Source of the DNA: Spirogloea muscicola | Taxonomy: Eukaryota > Streptophyta > Zygnematophyceae > Spirogloeales > Spirogloeaceae | Assembly: GCA_009602725.1 (NCBI GenBank) | Contig: WELB01000122.1 | Coordinates: 168,531-203,990, forward strand | DNA: 35,460 nucleotides | Direction: 5' to 3' | In this document: positions 20,115 to 30,545 of the stretch, piece after piece | Numbering within the stretch: position 1 is the first letter of the stretch | Layout of the letters: each line of letters begins with the position of its first letter | The notes under the pieces: generated by a model | What the model was told of the DNA's origin: nothing | What the model saw: the letters and a program-made list of their open reading frames with translations, nothing else | Databases searched by the model: none | Position numbers and translations under genes: made by a program

Positions 20115-23011
20115 TCATGCTGCCTCCCAGCGATTCGGATACGACTCACGGTACCGCCGGTCCTCCTCCCGCGCCACCTGAGCCACAGTGGCATCCTTCA
20201 CGCGGCCGCTGAGCAGCCGCCGTGCGATGCGCTCACGCACCGTTGGCTTGGGCCGCAGCATTGCTGCCAGCGATATCTTCTTTCGTGCTCCCACTCCCTG
20301 CTGCCGTGACTCGCTGCCACTTCCGCCCTCCAGGTCCTCGCCCAGAAGCTCGCTAAGGCCCTGGGCGCTCCCGGCCATTCCAGCGGCCCGCAGCACGGCC
20401 TCATTGTGCGCCTTTGCCTGTGCAGCATCCGCACGCCGCCGCCGCTGCAAGGACGCCCTCGGTACCTCCGCCACGCCACTGTCCTGTTGCCGTGCTATTG
20501 CCTCTGCCTGCTGCGCTACCTCTGCGGGTGCGTCCTCGTGCCTACCGTCGGCGTCCCCGCCACCAGCAGTGCCGGTCACCTGATCATCCACCGGCGCCAC
20601 CCAGCTCGCCAGAGGGCGCATCTCAGTGCCCATGATCCTCGGCTCTGCCAGCTTCCGCCGCCGACTCTGCCGCAGGTCCCCTGCCATGCCTCTGTCTTGT
20701 TTTCGGATGCTTGCCACTGCCTGCCGCGCAACCACTGCGAGTGCCTGGTCGCGCCTGTTGTCAACGTCTGCATCACCAGTGGCTGCCTGATCCTCCACCG
20801 GTGCTCCTCCACCTGCCGCTTTCTGCATCTCCGTGGCCGTGGTCAGCAGCACCTCAGACTTAAGCTGCTGGCCCTGCCTCAGGCTTGCCGCCACCTTCAG
20901 CGACCTTGCTACCGCTGGCTGCGCCACGGCAGGTTTTTGGTCGTCGACAATGGCCGTCCCTCGGAGAGGCCGGCCAGTGTCATCCCGGGGAATGATGACG
21001 CCATGGAGAGGGCACTTCACCAGGTCCTTACGCTGGCAGAGTCGCCCGTCCCAGAGCGGCGCCCGGCACGGCACGGCTGGCGCCTGCTGTGGTGGCGCAT
21101 AAGTTGACACAGGCGTTGCAAGTTCGAGAAAACGCTGTGCCGGCACCGCTGCATCGGCGTCCACGCGACCCCAGTGGTTGTCAAGCTGCATCCCGTGGCT
21201 TGATGCCCGCATGAGCTCCTCGCTGCCCCAGCGCTCCAACCCGGGGCCCCACGGCACACGTGGCGCTGCCGCCGCCAGCTCCCGTCGCAGCCGCCGCTGC
21301 GGGGACTCGACCTCGCCGCCGCTTGCGCTCGGGGGGGTCGCCGGTGCAGCATTTGGTGGCATGGTGACCTCATTGGTCGCCAGGCAAGCATTGGCAAGAG
21401 TGCTAGGAGCCTCCAGAGCATGACCATGCATCGGCTCGTCACCTGTGGCTTCATCCGGCACCAAGCCAGACTCCCACTCAAGCTCATCCTCGGCCCTGGC
21501 GCTGCTCAGAGGCTGCACGCCTAGCTCCAAGCACCGAGCGCTCGCTGCTGCCAGCTGATTGCGTAGGTCGATTGTGGCACGCAGCAGCTGTTGCTTTTGC
21601 GAATCCTCTACGTCCACCCGCATGAGAGTTGAAAGCCACTCCTGCAGAGCAGGTTCACAACGAGATGCTTCAAATTCAGAATCATGCCCGTACATCATGC
21701 TCCTCCATGGGGCTCAACATGCCTTATTGAGCAGTAGACATTTAAGAAGCTGCCTTTCAAGGGGCCTAGGTAGACTTGCTCAAGGCATGACTGAGCTGCA
21801 AAGTCATTCTTTCAGAGTTCAGCATACACAAGTTGGAGTGAAATCCTCAGTAAGAGCAGGCATGGGCACGGCCGAATACAGCAGTAACAAAAGACCATCA
21901 ACTCACTTGCACGCATGGCGCATGCTTCTCAATGACGGTTTTCTGGAGCTCGCGCAGCATGTCAAAGACGACACCGTTGTCCGCCGACTCCGTCACAAGA
22001 ACCTTGGTGGCACTGTTGGCGACCTCGCGCAGTGGCGCCCGCAGTCTGGTGATCCCATACTGCTCGCCCTCATCGCCAGAGTCGCTGTGCTCATCCACAG
22101 GGGCAGCCTGTGCTGCTGTCCAAAAAGCGCCAGCGCTTGTACCGGCATCGTCGACCCTTGGCACGCGCGGCACCAGGATGCCAAAGGCCTCCTCCATCTG
22201 CGCCAGCGTCGAGAGCACCTCCTGGCTGGACTTTCCAAACTTGGCAAGGAGAGCTGCATAGCGGCCGCGGTACAGCTCGCGAACATGAGCCTCCTTCTTG
22301 TCGCGCTGCCGCTGAGCTGCCTCCGCCCGCTCCCGCAGGTTGGGGAACTGCATCCGCAGCGTGTCCTTGAGGTAGTGGTAGCCCAAGTCGACCTAACAGC
22401 CAATTCCAGGGCTGCGCCTGAGTCATGTCCCAGCCTTCGCCACTACCTTGCTCAGATTGCTGGGGCTGAATTACGAGGGCTCAACAACTACTCCAACCTT
22501 CACCCTTTTCTTGATATCAGCTTGTGACTTGATTGCTATGTCTTCAGCAGTAGATTTACAAAGTATATGTTTCTAAATCATTGCCGCCTATACAACGAGC
22601 TCTGCAGCGGCTGCTGAGCTGCAGGAGGCACGGGCTGGCTTAGAGGCACAACGAGGGCCGCCTCGCCTGGCCATACCTGCCGGTAGTGCAAGCCGAAGGC
22701 GTCCTTCCAGCGCTCCACGGCCTCGATGGCGAGGCGGCGCAGGAGCGCGGCGCGGTCGGCCGGCGGCGGCAGCGGGCGGTCCGGCTGGTAGCCGACAGTG
22801 AGCTGCAAGAAGGCGTCGAAGCCCGGCTCGACGAGCAGCGCGCGGAAAAGGCGCGAGCGCATGAAGAGCGCGTCGACGCCGTGCAGCGCCATCAGCCGCA
22901 CCTGCGCGTGCGGCCTGCGGAGCTTGTCCTGCAGCGCCTCGGCGGCAGCGGCGACGCCATCGGCGGACGCCCGCGCCGCGCGCTTGAGCGCGGCGAGGAN
23001 CCTCCTCCTCC

Positions 23012-23058
<47 letters not shown>

Positions 23059-23061
23059 CAT
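20115..23061 (-). CDS. UVSSA: UV-stimulated scaffold protein A (UVSSA)
   Basis: Transcription-coupled nucleotide excision repair factor; in animals it binds stalled RNA polymerase II with CSA/CSB and recruits TFIIH and the deubiquitinase USP7. Exons (minus): 23061-22677, 22392-21907, 21641-20115, phase 0 throughout, about 798 residues (human 709). The N-terminus is poly-Ala, then a VHS/ENTH-like helical domain (LRRPHAQVRLMALHGVDALF, RSRLFRALL, FLQLTVGY). Exon 2 has YHYLKDTLRMQFPNL and a charged coiled segment. Exon 3 has the C-terminal DUF2043 signature at residues about 478-512: CRAPLWDGRLC, KDLVKCPLHGVIIPRDD, with Cys482, Cys492, Cys500 and His503 as a probable zinc site. It ends with a basic RVKDATVAQVAREEDRRYRE-type segment. 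One ambiguous base (N, 23000) breaks the frame as given; omitting it gives an exon of 384 bases, an exact multiple of three. Confidence 0.9.
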
Positions 23062-23406
23062 GGCGGCGGGGGGTGATGTTGTCGACGGTACGGCAGACGG
23101 TAGATGGCAAAGCGACAAACGTCGTATCTTGACGGTCGACCGAGACAGTGAGACGGCCTCCTGGGCCTGGCGCACATATTATCCCACGCCTGCCGCGTCG
23201 CCGGGTCGTTTATCCCACGGGCGCTCGCGACGCCTCGCCCACCAGGCCGAGGGCTACATAAACGGCGGCCAGCTGCTGTGTGAACATACTTACCTGGGCG
23301 GAGTCAATCGGTGATCACCAAGGCCGATGGCCTAGGATAGGCCCGTCCATTGCACTACGGTCGGGCCGACTCCTAGCACGCCGGTACTCCCGGTGCTGCA
23401 CGTCAC

Positions 23407-23605
23407 AATTTGTGTCCGCGGGGGCTCGCGCTTGCGCGGCCCCTACACAAAGCCACAAACACAACTGGGAACTTGTATCAGCAGTCGGAACTTTGCTCCG
23501 GAGAGCTCCGACCGCCGCCGATGAAATTAACGTCGCACTAGTATGTATCGTGTCCGCGGAGGCCCCTGCGCGGCCCCTAGAAGAAGCCACAAACTGAACT
23601 AGGGT
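23407..23605 (+). repeat. Imperfect direct repeat pair, about 60 bp
   Basis: GTGTCCGCGG...GCGGCCCCTA, then AGCCACAAAC occurs twice, starting near 23413 and 23549, in similar order with diverged spacers. It lies upstream of UVSSA; the role is unknown. Confidence 0.6.
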
Positions 23606-23722
23606 GTGTTTCCCAGCTCTCCATTTGCAGTTCTCTGGAGCTCCAAGCCCGTCGTTAGCAGGACTTCATAATACCATCTTCAGGTCAGACTATTTTAAAT
23701 TGTCGATCAATCCACCCCCACT

Positions 23723-23802
23723 TGTATGTTGAACGATCCTGCACCATATGGCCAAGTAGCACTGTATGTTGAACGAACCCACACCATATGGCCAAGTAGC
23801 AC
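23723..23802 (+). repeat. 40-bp tandem duplication
   Basis: Two adjacent 40-base units (23723-23762 and 23763-23802) share TGTATGTTGAACGA and CACCATATGGCCAAGTAGCA, differing at a few positions. A simple recent duplication. Confidence 0.85.
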
Positions 23803-25819
23803 TGCATCTTCTATTTCGACAGAAGGGTAGACATCAAAACACCCTGTGCTGTATGAGATTGCATATCCTGGATTGATATTAAGAGACTGCCCAAGGAAAT
23901 AAGAAGGTCACTTCTAAATCACAGATGATAAATAAGATGGAGACCAAATAAAATCGTATTTCAAAACGACTTCGTGCATCATCAAAAGGATCGAAGCCGC
24001 ATTCATTCTCTGAGCATCCACATCTTAGAGGTGGGGAGGGCACTTAAGTACTCCGTGCCATGGCCTTTGCTGATTTTAACATGAGCATTTCATGCTTCCA
24101 CTTGGTCGTTCCTGTAACGTGCCAAGGATGTGAGCACCAAAATCTGCTATGGAAGCATCGCTACGTGAGTGTGTAGCTACGATATTCTTCTCCAATGTCC
24201 CCAAGCTATGAGCCAGTCAGCTTGCCGTCAGCCTTGAGCCGCTGGGTCGGTGCCGAGAGAGTGTGTGTGAGCAGGCTCCTGACTGGAGGAATGTATTTTC
24301 AGGATCTGCTCAGGAGTATCTATGTGCCTTCCAAGTTGCAGTAAGAGCATTGGGTAATCAACGTCCACTTGAGTGCCGGAGTGCCAGGGATCACAACTCA
24401 GGCTCCAAAGCAGCGCGCCAAATTTGATGACTGGTTACCTGAATGCCTATGCAGGTAGTAGAGTTGCAGGCAGACATACAAGAGGATGCTGCAGCGAAGT
24501 CCCTTAGGCGACTGGCCGTGCTGCCTAGTCTACATGCACAAAAACGCACAGGATATCCAGAAGCAGTCAAGCTAGCAAGTTGACTGGCCGTGCAAGGTAA
24601 GGCAGGATGCAACGAACCTATCATTGCACTGGAAGCGCACAAAGTAGTGGCTGCAGCAGAGTTATCTAAGGTGAATGTGTTTAAACGACTAGAAGAACAG
24701 GATGTGGTATCACTGCCACTGGTGCAAGGCTGTAGGCAAGATGCACGAGTGCATCTGATGCCTGGCTGCAGAGAGCGCCCCTAGCCGTGCTTGGATGAGG
24801 GTGCACCAAGGAACTTGGCAACCGTGCAGATGGTGCGAGGCCACAGTGCCCTCCCCACTCTGGAGTCAGTGTTTCAAGCCATACTCTATACACCGACCTC
24901 AAGCCTCCACCCTCTGGCCAACACCGCATCTTCCTTTCAACCCGTGCAAGGCTGAGTGTAGATGCAGCAATTTGCAGACGCTCGTGAAACCCGAGTTTCT
25001 GTGGCAACGTCCACGTGCTGCACACCCGTCGTGTCCCAATAGCTGTCTACTAGCGCCCGCCGGTGCCACTAGATCGCTACTGCTAGCTACGCGCACTCTT
25101 CAGCAGAGCTCTTGCAAAGGCGTTGAGTTGTCCACAGGTGCCAACGCCTGTCGTTTTTTCCCTCCTGGCATTCGACGCTTGACCCAGAAGTCATAGATGT
25201 CAAAGAAACCAGCACTAATTTGTGAGAACAAAGTAAGTTCTTGCAAGTATCGGCCCTCGTGCTTGCTTGCAAACATGGCAATGGGGGACCGCTCAAGGAG
25301 GAGAGTCTCTGGCCTTCAGAAATTTGGCATGCAAGAAAGCAATCACTCTTCATCCTGCTCTCAAGGCCTCTTGGATTTGAAACGATCTATTCCCCTTCTA
25401 TAGATTCTCAACAAGGATGACAAGCCAGATCTGACTGTGCTTGGCGATAAGAAGGGCAGTAATTTTGTACAAACGCGTGCGAGAGACGTACACTGCACTG
25501 ATATGTGCTATGGGTGACACAACATGGACCCGTAATACATCAACTTATGCACATGCAATAGATCGCTAACGGATGCCCCTTGGGACTAGGTCAATCAGGA
25601 ATGACCAAGAAGAAGTTGGTTGCTTTGCCCCAAGGATCCATGCTCCTCGATCTCCTGTCTGAAGAAGCACAATCCAACAACGCCGCTGTTGTGTGAGGGA
25701 CCAATTATACATGGACCATCGCTTTTGGTTGAAGCTCTGTGCACAGAAAGGGCTCCTCAGCAGCAAATCCAGCAACTGTTTGCATAGACCATGGTATGGT
25801 CAAGAGACAGCCGCCGAGC

Positions 25820-28800
25820 TCACTGAAAGACAAAGTCGGGGATGGTAATTTGGTCTCTGGCCACCACCCTGAATAGATCCCACAACCTGTCCTTGTAATA
25901 CACCTTTGTCCAGACCTGGGTCGTCATTTATATTTCTGGCATAAGAAATTGAATGTCCTCCCATGCATTGTAGTGACAAGCAAAGATCTCTGGACGCACC
26001 TAGGTGATGCTTTACATCATGCATTCAGAAGAACCTCAAAGGAGACATGAGTTATACCTCTTGCTCAACAAACAGTTGCATGGAGACCACGAGTAACTTA
26101 AGTGCCAGGTTTGGATGTACAACGTGCAGTGCCTGTGGGTCAATCAAGCACAGTCGTCACATGCGGCCAGTTAACCCGCAGTAATTTAAATTGTGCTGCT
26201 TAGATGTGCATACGTGCAGGCACATAGCTGCTACTATTTGGAGGATAAGAGCACTTGACTGGGTACTCTACTGAAGCTCACATGCAGGTTTCTGCGGTGC
26301 TTCCTTCCCAGGATCTGCTGTAGTGTCTTCACCCATGCCAAGTCGGGTGGTCTGCCAAAGCATCAATGTGGCAGCCATAAAGCTTGAAGTTGCACTAGAA
26401 GGGGCAGGGTGGCAGGGCCCTACAATGCCCTCTGGCCTTCTAGTACACAATTGATGCACCTTGTGGTGATGCATGATGTCAATGTCAGTGCAACCTCAAT
26501 CTCACCTGGGCATCGATACTGCTGAATGGAAGTAGACAATTGTGTACGGTTTCTGGATAACAGGCTCAAATACCTGCAGATGATTGAAGACCAGCTTCAT
26601 CAGGTCACTGTAACACATTCCAATGTAATCTCTATCCATTGTGACGTTGACACAGGCACTCATGTCAGAAGGGAAGTTGGCTTCTACCTTGAGAACATAG
26701 AGCATGAATTGTCCCAGATCTAGAGATCGTGACAAAAAGTGGGCTCCAACCACAACAAGCAATGGCCTCCCCTCTCGATCATGCCCACCACGGTACCTTC
26801 ACAGAGAAAGTTTGCTTCTAATGAGAACTTCAGATATACCAGGATAGGATGACAGTCCCCTGATGCATTCCAAGTGCTAGCACAAATGAATTTCTCATTT
26901 TCTCATGCTGAGTCGTGGCAGGCAGTCATATCTTATTCCAATCCACTCACAATATCTTCATCTCAGCAATTTCGGTGAAGTCAAGTGCGTTCGCCTTGGT
27001 CATATAGCGGGAATGCAAGGAGTCCTCCTCAACGGCCGTCAGCTGCTGCCGCCCAATGCTTCCCAAACCCAGGAGACTCGGCAGGCTCCAATCAGCCCTT
27101 GCCTGGGCGGCCTTGTCCCACTGCTCCTTTCTCCGTTGGTCGGGATCTCGTATCATCGCAGTGAACATGGGGTCTGTGAGGCTGTCTATGCTTTCCAATC
27201 TGCTGCTGCTGACAAGTAGCAAAGGACATTGGTATCAGTATGCGCACGCTTGTGATGGCTCCAGTGTCCTTCCTTCATGCAGGAAAAGCTGGTAAGTCCA
27301 CACAGTCCAGCCGTCAGTATCTTCGGGCTCATGTCTGAGCTTACCACAAGCTCGGAGGTAAAACTTGAGGTTTAAGGTACTAATCAGAGCTGCGTGTAAC
27401 ACAGGGTAAACCCCACGAGGTGACTCTTGTAAGCGGTTACAGCAGCTGACCTGTTTCCGCTGGCCTGCCTGAAGATAGAGCCTGGCATCACAGGTTGTCC
27501 AGGAGTAGGTTGGGCAGGGGAGGAGATAGGGAGGGCGCCAGGAAGGACCGATATCCGGATCTTGCGCTCATCTATCGTCGTTTCCCCGTTATCATCGCCC
27601 ACATCAGCTGGGAGCGCGATGCATGCAAGCTCCTCCTCAGCAGGCATTCTCGGGAAGTACAAAGGTAGCAACCTGTGGCACGATGACATAGTCAGTTTCT
27701 GAATCTTCTCGACTGAGGACGTAACCGAGCTGCTCTGCTCCCTCCTTCTGGTCATGACAACGTCATACTTGAGTGAGCCAGAGTTGTGTGCACGACCTCT
27801 TGTAGATCTCCGTGTCGTTGGAGGTCGTGGTGCAGAAGACGACAGCATGGACTTTCTTGTGGTGCTTCTCCACAAAGCGGCGCACCGTTCCTGAGAGACT
27901 TGCAAACAGCAAAACCTCAGTGGAGCTGCCTAGTCTTGCTAATAGTCATGACTGGACTCACTTAGGCTTGATTGACATGACTTGTCCTAGAGTCTGAGCA
28001 GAGATCCAACCCCCCGAACCCCATCATTGTCCGCAAGCAGGAGCAATATTCAATCACGATTCAAGGTAAATGCTACTACGAGATAAGGAGGAGCAGACCG
28101 AGTAGAGGAGTAGCTCACTGATTGCAACATGGGCTGCCGGCTCCCTGGGGTAGCCCTTGGCCTCAGTGTATATACACTCAAAAGCAATGCTGCAATTCCC
28201 GCCATTGCCCACATCAGCAGAGCTAGATGCTGGTGCACTGCAGGCAATTGTACTGAGCTCTTTCAGAGGAGCCACCACCAATGAGCAGGCTAGACACACA
28301 GTGCGACTCAGAGGAGGCTCTGCCAGAGGCCTACAACCACCAGTCTTTATCAGTAAGCATCCTGGGATCCTCTCAGCAAGACTCCTGGACTGCCTAGATC
28401 AGCTGACTACTCTAAATTGTCAAGACTGTAGGGGCAAATTGACGATTTTGTTGTCGACCTCTTCAGCTCGTTCTCTATCAGCAGCTCCAGACAGGACCTA
28501 TAGCAGTGGCTCAGAGCATTCTCCGCCGCCGTGTGGTACTTTTGTGCATAGCGCGGGCCCACAGTGTGGATGACCCATCTGCGTCAGAGACCAGAGATTG
28601 TCAGAACGTGCAACCGTGAGCATCAGATTGAAATGGGCAAAGATGCGAGGGCAAGAGGCCGCTGCAGCACGGCATGACGCTTTCTGGCTGTCTTCGTGGC
28701 TCAGTGTAAGCCCCTCACTTGGCCGGAAGATCATGAGCGCCAGTCAACTTTGCCTCGCCAGTGCGGCAGCCACCCTGCAAGAGTGGGAAATCAATGGTAA

Positions 28801-29678
28801 GATTCATAACATTCTATTTCCTTGCTTGCCGCAAAGATTCAGATCCTTCAGTTTTCCGTTCTTTCCATGCAGATCGTGTAGGCTACAATGTGCACAGAAA
28901 TATAGAATTGAGGTCCAAGGAACATCCACAATGCGCAGTAGCTAGTGGCGTATGACTTGTCATGCCAAGTATCTAGGTACCAAGGCCGCGCACTCCTCCG
29001 CGAGCCCTGGCCCGGCGGCCACGTGAAGGCCTAGGCTCGAGTGCGCCTCCTCCAGAGCCTGGTCACCACCCAACAAGCATCCGTCGGCAGAGTCCTCAGA
29101 CCTCTAGAGGCAGCCCAGCTCGTCCAGCAGCCGCCATACCAAGCTTTGAGGTTTGGGGTTTAGGGTTTAGAGTTTAGGGCGGTTTAGGGCGCCGGTAACC
29201 ACATTAGCTGGCTAGTCTGCTGCTCCTGGCACAGCAGCTGTGAGGTCCAATCTCCGTCCAGCAGCTCGCTGCCTGGCATCACCACATGGCCTCAACAACC
29301 ACCAATGCTGCATGCCTTGACCAGCGACCGAGATGCAGTAGGCTGTGATCGACAGACCTCGTTTGTGGTGTTGACGACGGCGTCGACCTCCAGCGGCCAC
29401 GGAGCTCCGCGCCAGATGTGAAGCCGTGAGTTGATGGCCGGGTTGACGGGGAAGGGCGAGGAGGTGTTGGCGTGGAGCTCGCCAGCGGGCGCGGCGTTGA
29501 GGAAGGCGGGGCGGCCGGGCTTGGTCGGGGGGCCGCCGCCGTGGCCGTTGCTCGCGCCGGCGCCGGCGGCGTGCTGCTCCTGGTCCGCCCACTTGGGGAT
29601 CTGGTCGAGCTTCACGACGTGGTCGTGGCGCGGCGATGCTGCGCCCAGCCTGCCGTACATGACCGGCAGCGCTCCCAT
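25820..29678 (-). CDS. GDAP2-like protein: macro domain plus CRAL-TRIO (Sec14-like) domain
   Basis: Macro domains bind or process ADP-ribose derivatives; CRAL-TRIO domains bind lipids. The fused protein (animal GDAP2, plant Appr-1-p processing family) is of uncertain function. Exons (minus): 29678-29358, 29058-28981, 28774-28719, 28578-28459, 28189-28119, 27890-27797, 27672-27451, 27199-26951, 26796-26688, 26573-26506, 26351-26282, 26132-26058, 25915-25820, all in phase, 542 residues. Macro part: WPLEVDAVVNTTNE, GLHVAAGPGLAEEC, GGCRTGEAK, VIHTVGPRYAQKYHTAAENA, ECIYTEAKGYPREPAAHVAI. Linker: LPADVGDDNGETTIDERKIR. CRAL-TRIO part: LVVVGAHFLSRSLDLGQFML, FEPVIQKPYTIVYFHSA, LQQILGRKHRRNL, KVYYKDRLWDLFRVV, ITIPDFVFQ. 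The last stop overlaps a strong donor (CA|GTGAGC); a further exon to about 25595 would add about 20 residues. It is divergent from the FEY-like gene. Confidence 0.92.
29146..29196 (-). repeat. Telomere-like tract in GDAP2-like intron 1
   Basis: The plus strand reads TTTGGGG, TTTAGGG, TTTAGAG, TTTAGGG, CGG, TTTAGGG. The sense (minus) strand is therefore C-rich, the same polarity as in the HDAC gene. It lies inside the first intron (29059-29357). Confidence 0.8.
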
Positions 29679-29935
29679 CCACGGCCTCAGCGCTTGCGGC
29701 TGCTGCAGGCCTCGAGGAGGGAGGGGGCGGAGGGAGGGTGCGCGCCAGCGAGCCGAGGAGCGCCGCCGAGAGCTCGAGAGAGGGGCACTGGGCGGGAGCG
29801 GCCACTTGGATGCGACATGCGGAGGAGGACGAGTGATCTGGCGGGAGAAAAGGGGGAGGAAAATGGGGATGGGGATGGGTGGCCCAAAGGAGGGGCTATA
29901 GAGGGGGGCTGGGGGGCTGAAAGAGAGGGGGAGGG

Positions 29936-30106
29936 GGGAGGGAAGAGAGAGAGAGAGAGTGAGAGGGAGAGAGAGGGCGAGAGGGGGAGAGAGGGAGAGA
30001 CAGAGAGAGAGAGAGAGCGAGCAAGTGTGAGAGAGAGAGAGCGCGCGAGCGAGTGTGAGAGAGGTAGAGCGCGCGAGCGAGTGTGAGAGAGGTAGAGCGC
30101 ACGAGC

Positions 30107-30141
<35 letters not shown>

Positions 30142-30165
30142 CGAGAGAGGGAGAGAGAGCGGCGG
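29936..30165 (+). repeat. GA-rich polypurine tract
   Basis: About 230 bases are almost purely purine on the plus strand, mostly (GA)n with interspersed GCGAGC and GTGAGAGAGGTAGAGCGC units repeated two or three times. It sits in the shared 5' region of the divergent GDAP2-like and FEY-like genes. Confidence 0.9.
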
Positions 30166-30230
30166 CGGTCGGGAGTGTGGCGATGGAGAGCTCCTGGACT
30201 GCGGCGGCGGCAAAGATGAGCCGCCGAGCT

Positions 30231-30264
30231 CGCGCCCGTGCTTCAGAGCTGAAGCACGGGCGCG
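30231..30264. repeat. Perfect 34-bp inverted repeat (16-bp arms)
   Basis: CGCGCCCGTGCTTCAG, a 2-base spacer AG, then the exact complement CTGAAGCACGGGCGCG. It lies between the GA tract and the FEY-like start, in the divergent promoter region. It can form a cruciform or an RNA hairpin if in the 5' UTR. Confidence 0.92.
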
Positions 30265-30545
30265 GCGGTGCCTCGCCGGGTAGACGGCCTGGTGCCGCGA
30301 ACGGTGGCCCCGCGGCGAGAACTGGACTGTGTGTTCAACGATGCAGGGCCTGAGTGGTCTTCCTTTCCTTTCCTTTTCTTCCGTGTGGCTCCGCTAATAC
30401 GGTCACAAACACCGTCTGTATGCACCTGGCTTGGCTTCCACAGCCGCTCGTTGAGTACCAGCAGCCGCAACTTGTCAAGAACAGAAGGCAAAGGTGGTGG
30501 GGGAGGCTTGCCCCCGCGGGGCCCCGTGGGGCCGCCGCGGCCGCC

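Larger units (their letters stand above)
23062..25594. other. Non-genic stretch between GDAP2-like 3' end and UVSSA 5' end
   Basis: It contains the UVSSA promoter side (GC-rich to about 23300), two small repeats (23407-23605 and 23723-23802), and AT-richer DNA. I found no exon series or recognisable protein on either strand. The right end should include the 3' UTR of the GDAP2-like gene and perhaps one additional terminal exon near 25595-25660. Confidence 0.5.

Noticed and set aside
20188-21107. Long plus-strand open frames opposite UVSSA exon 3
   Set aside because: They are antisense shadows of a GC-rich coding exon; the minus strand carries the conserved UVSSA C-terminal signature.
24391-25353. 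Open frames of 80-130 codons between UVSSA and the GDAP2-like gene
   Set aside because: No similarity, no splice-consistent series and mutually overlapping on both strands.
29692-30213. Long frames of Arg/Glu or Ser/Leu repeats over the GA tract
   Set aside because: These are translations of simple GA repeat sequence and have no family similarity.
30420-30460. Possible further hairpin motif copy (GGCTTGGCTTCCACAGCC)
   Set aside because: It matches only part of one arm and lacks the flank and leader, so it is within chance for this composition.
30354-30545. Upstream in-frame ATG extending the FEY-like protein by 64 residues
   Set aside because: The extension has no resemblance to the family, and the ATG at 30546 gives the usual length and N-terminus.
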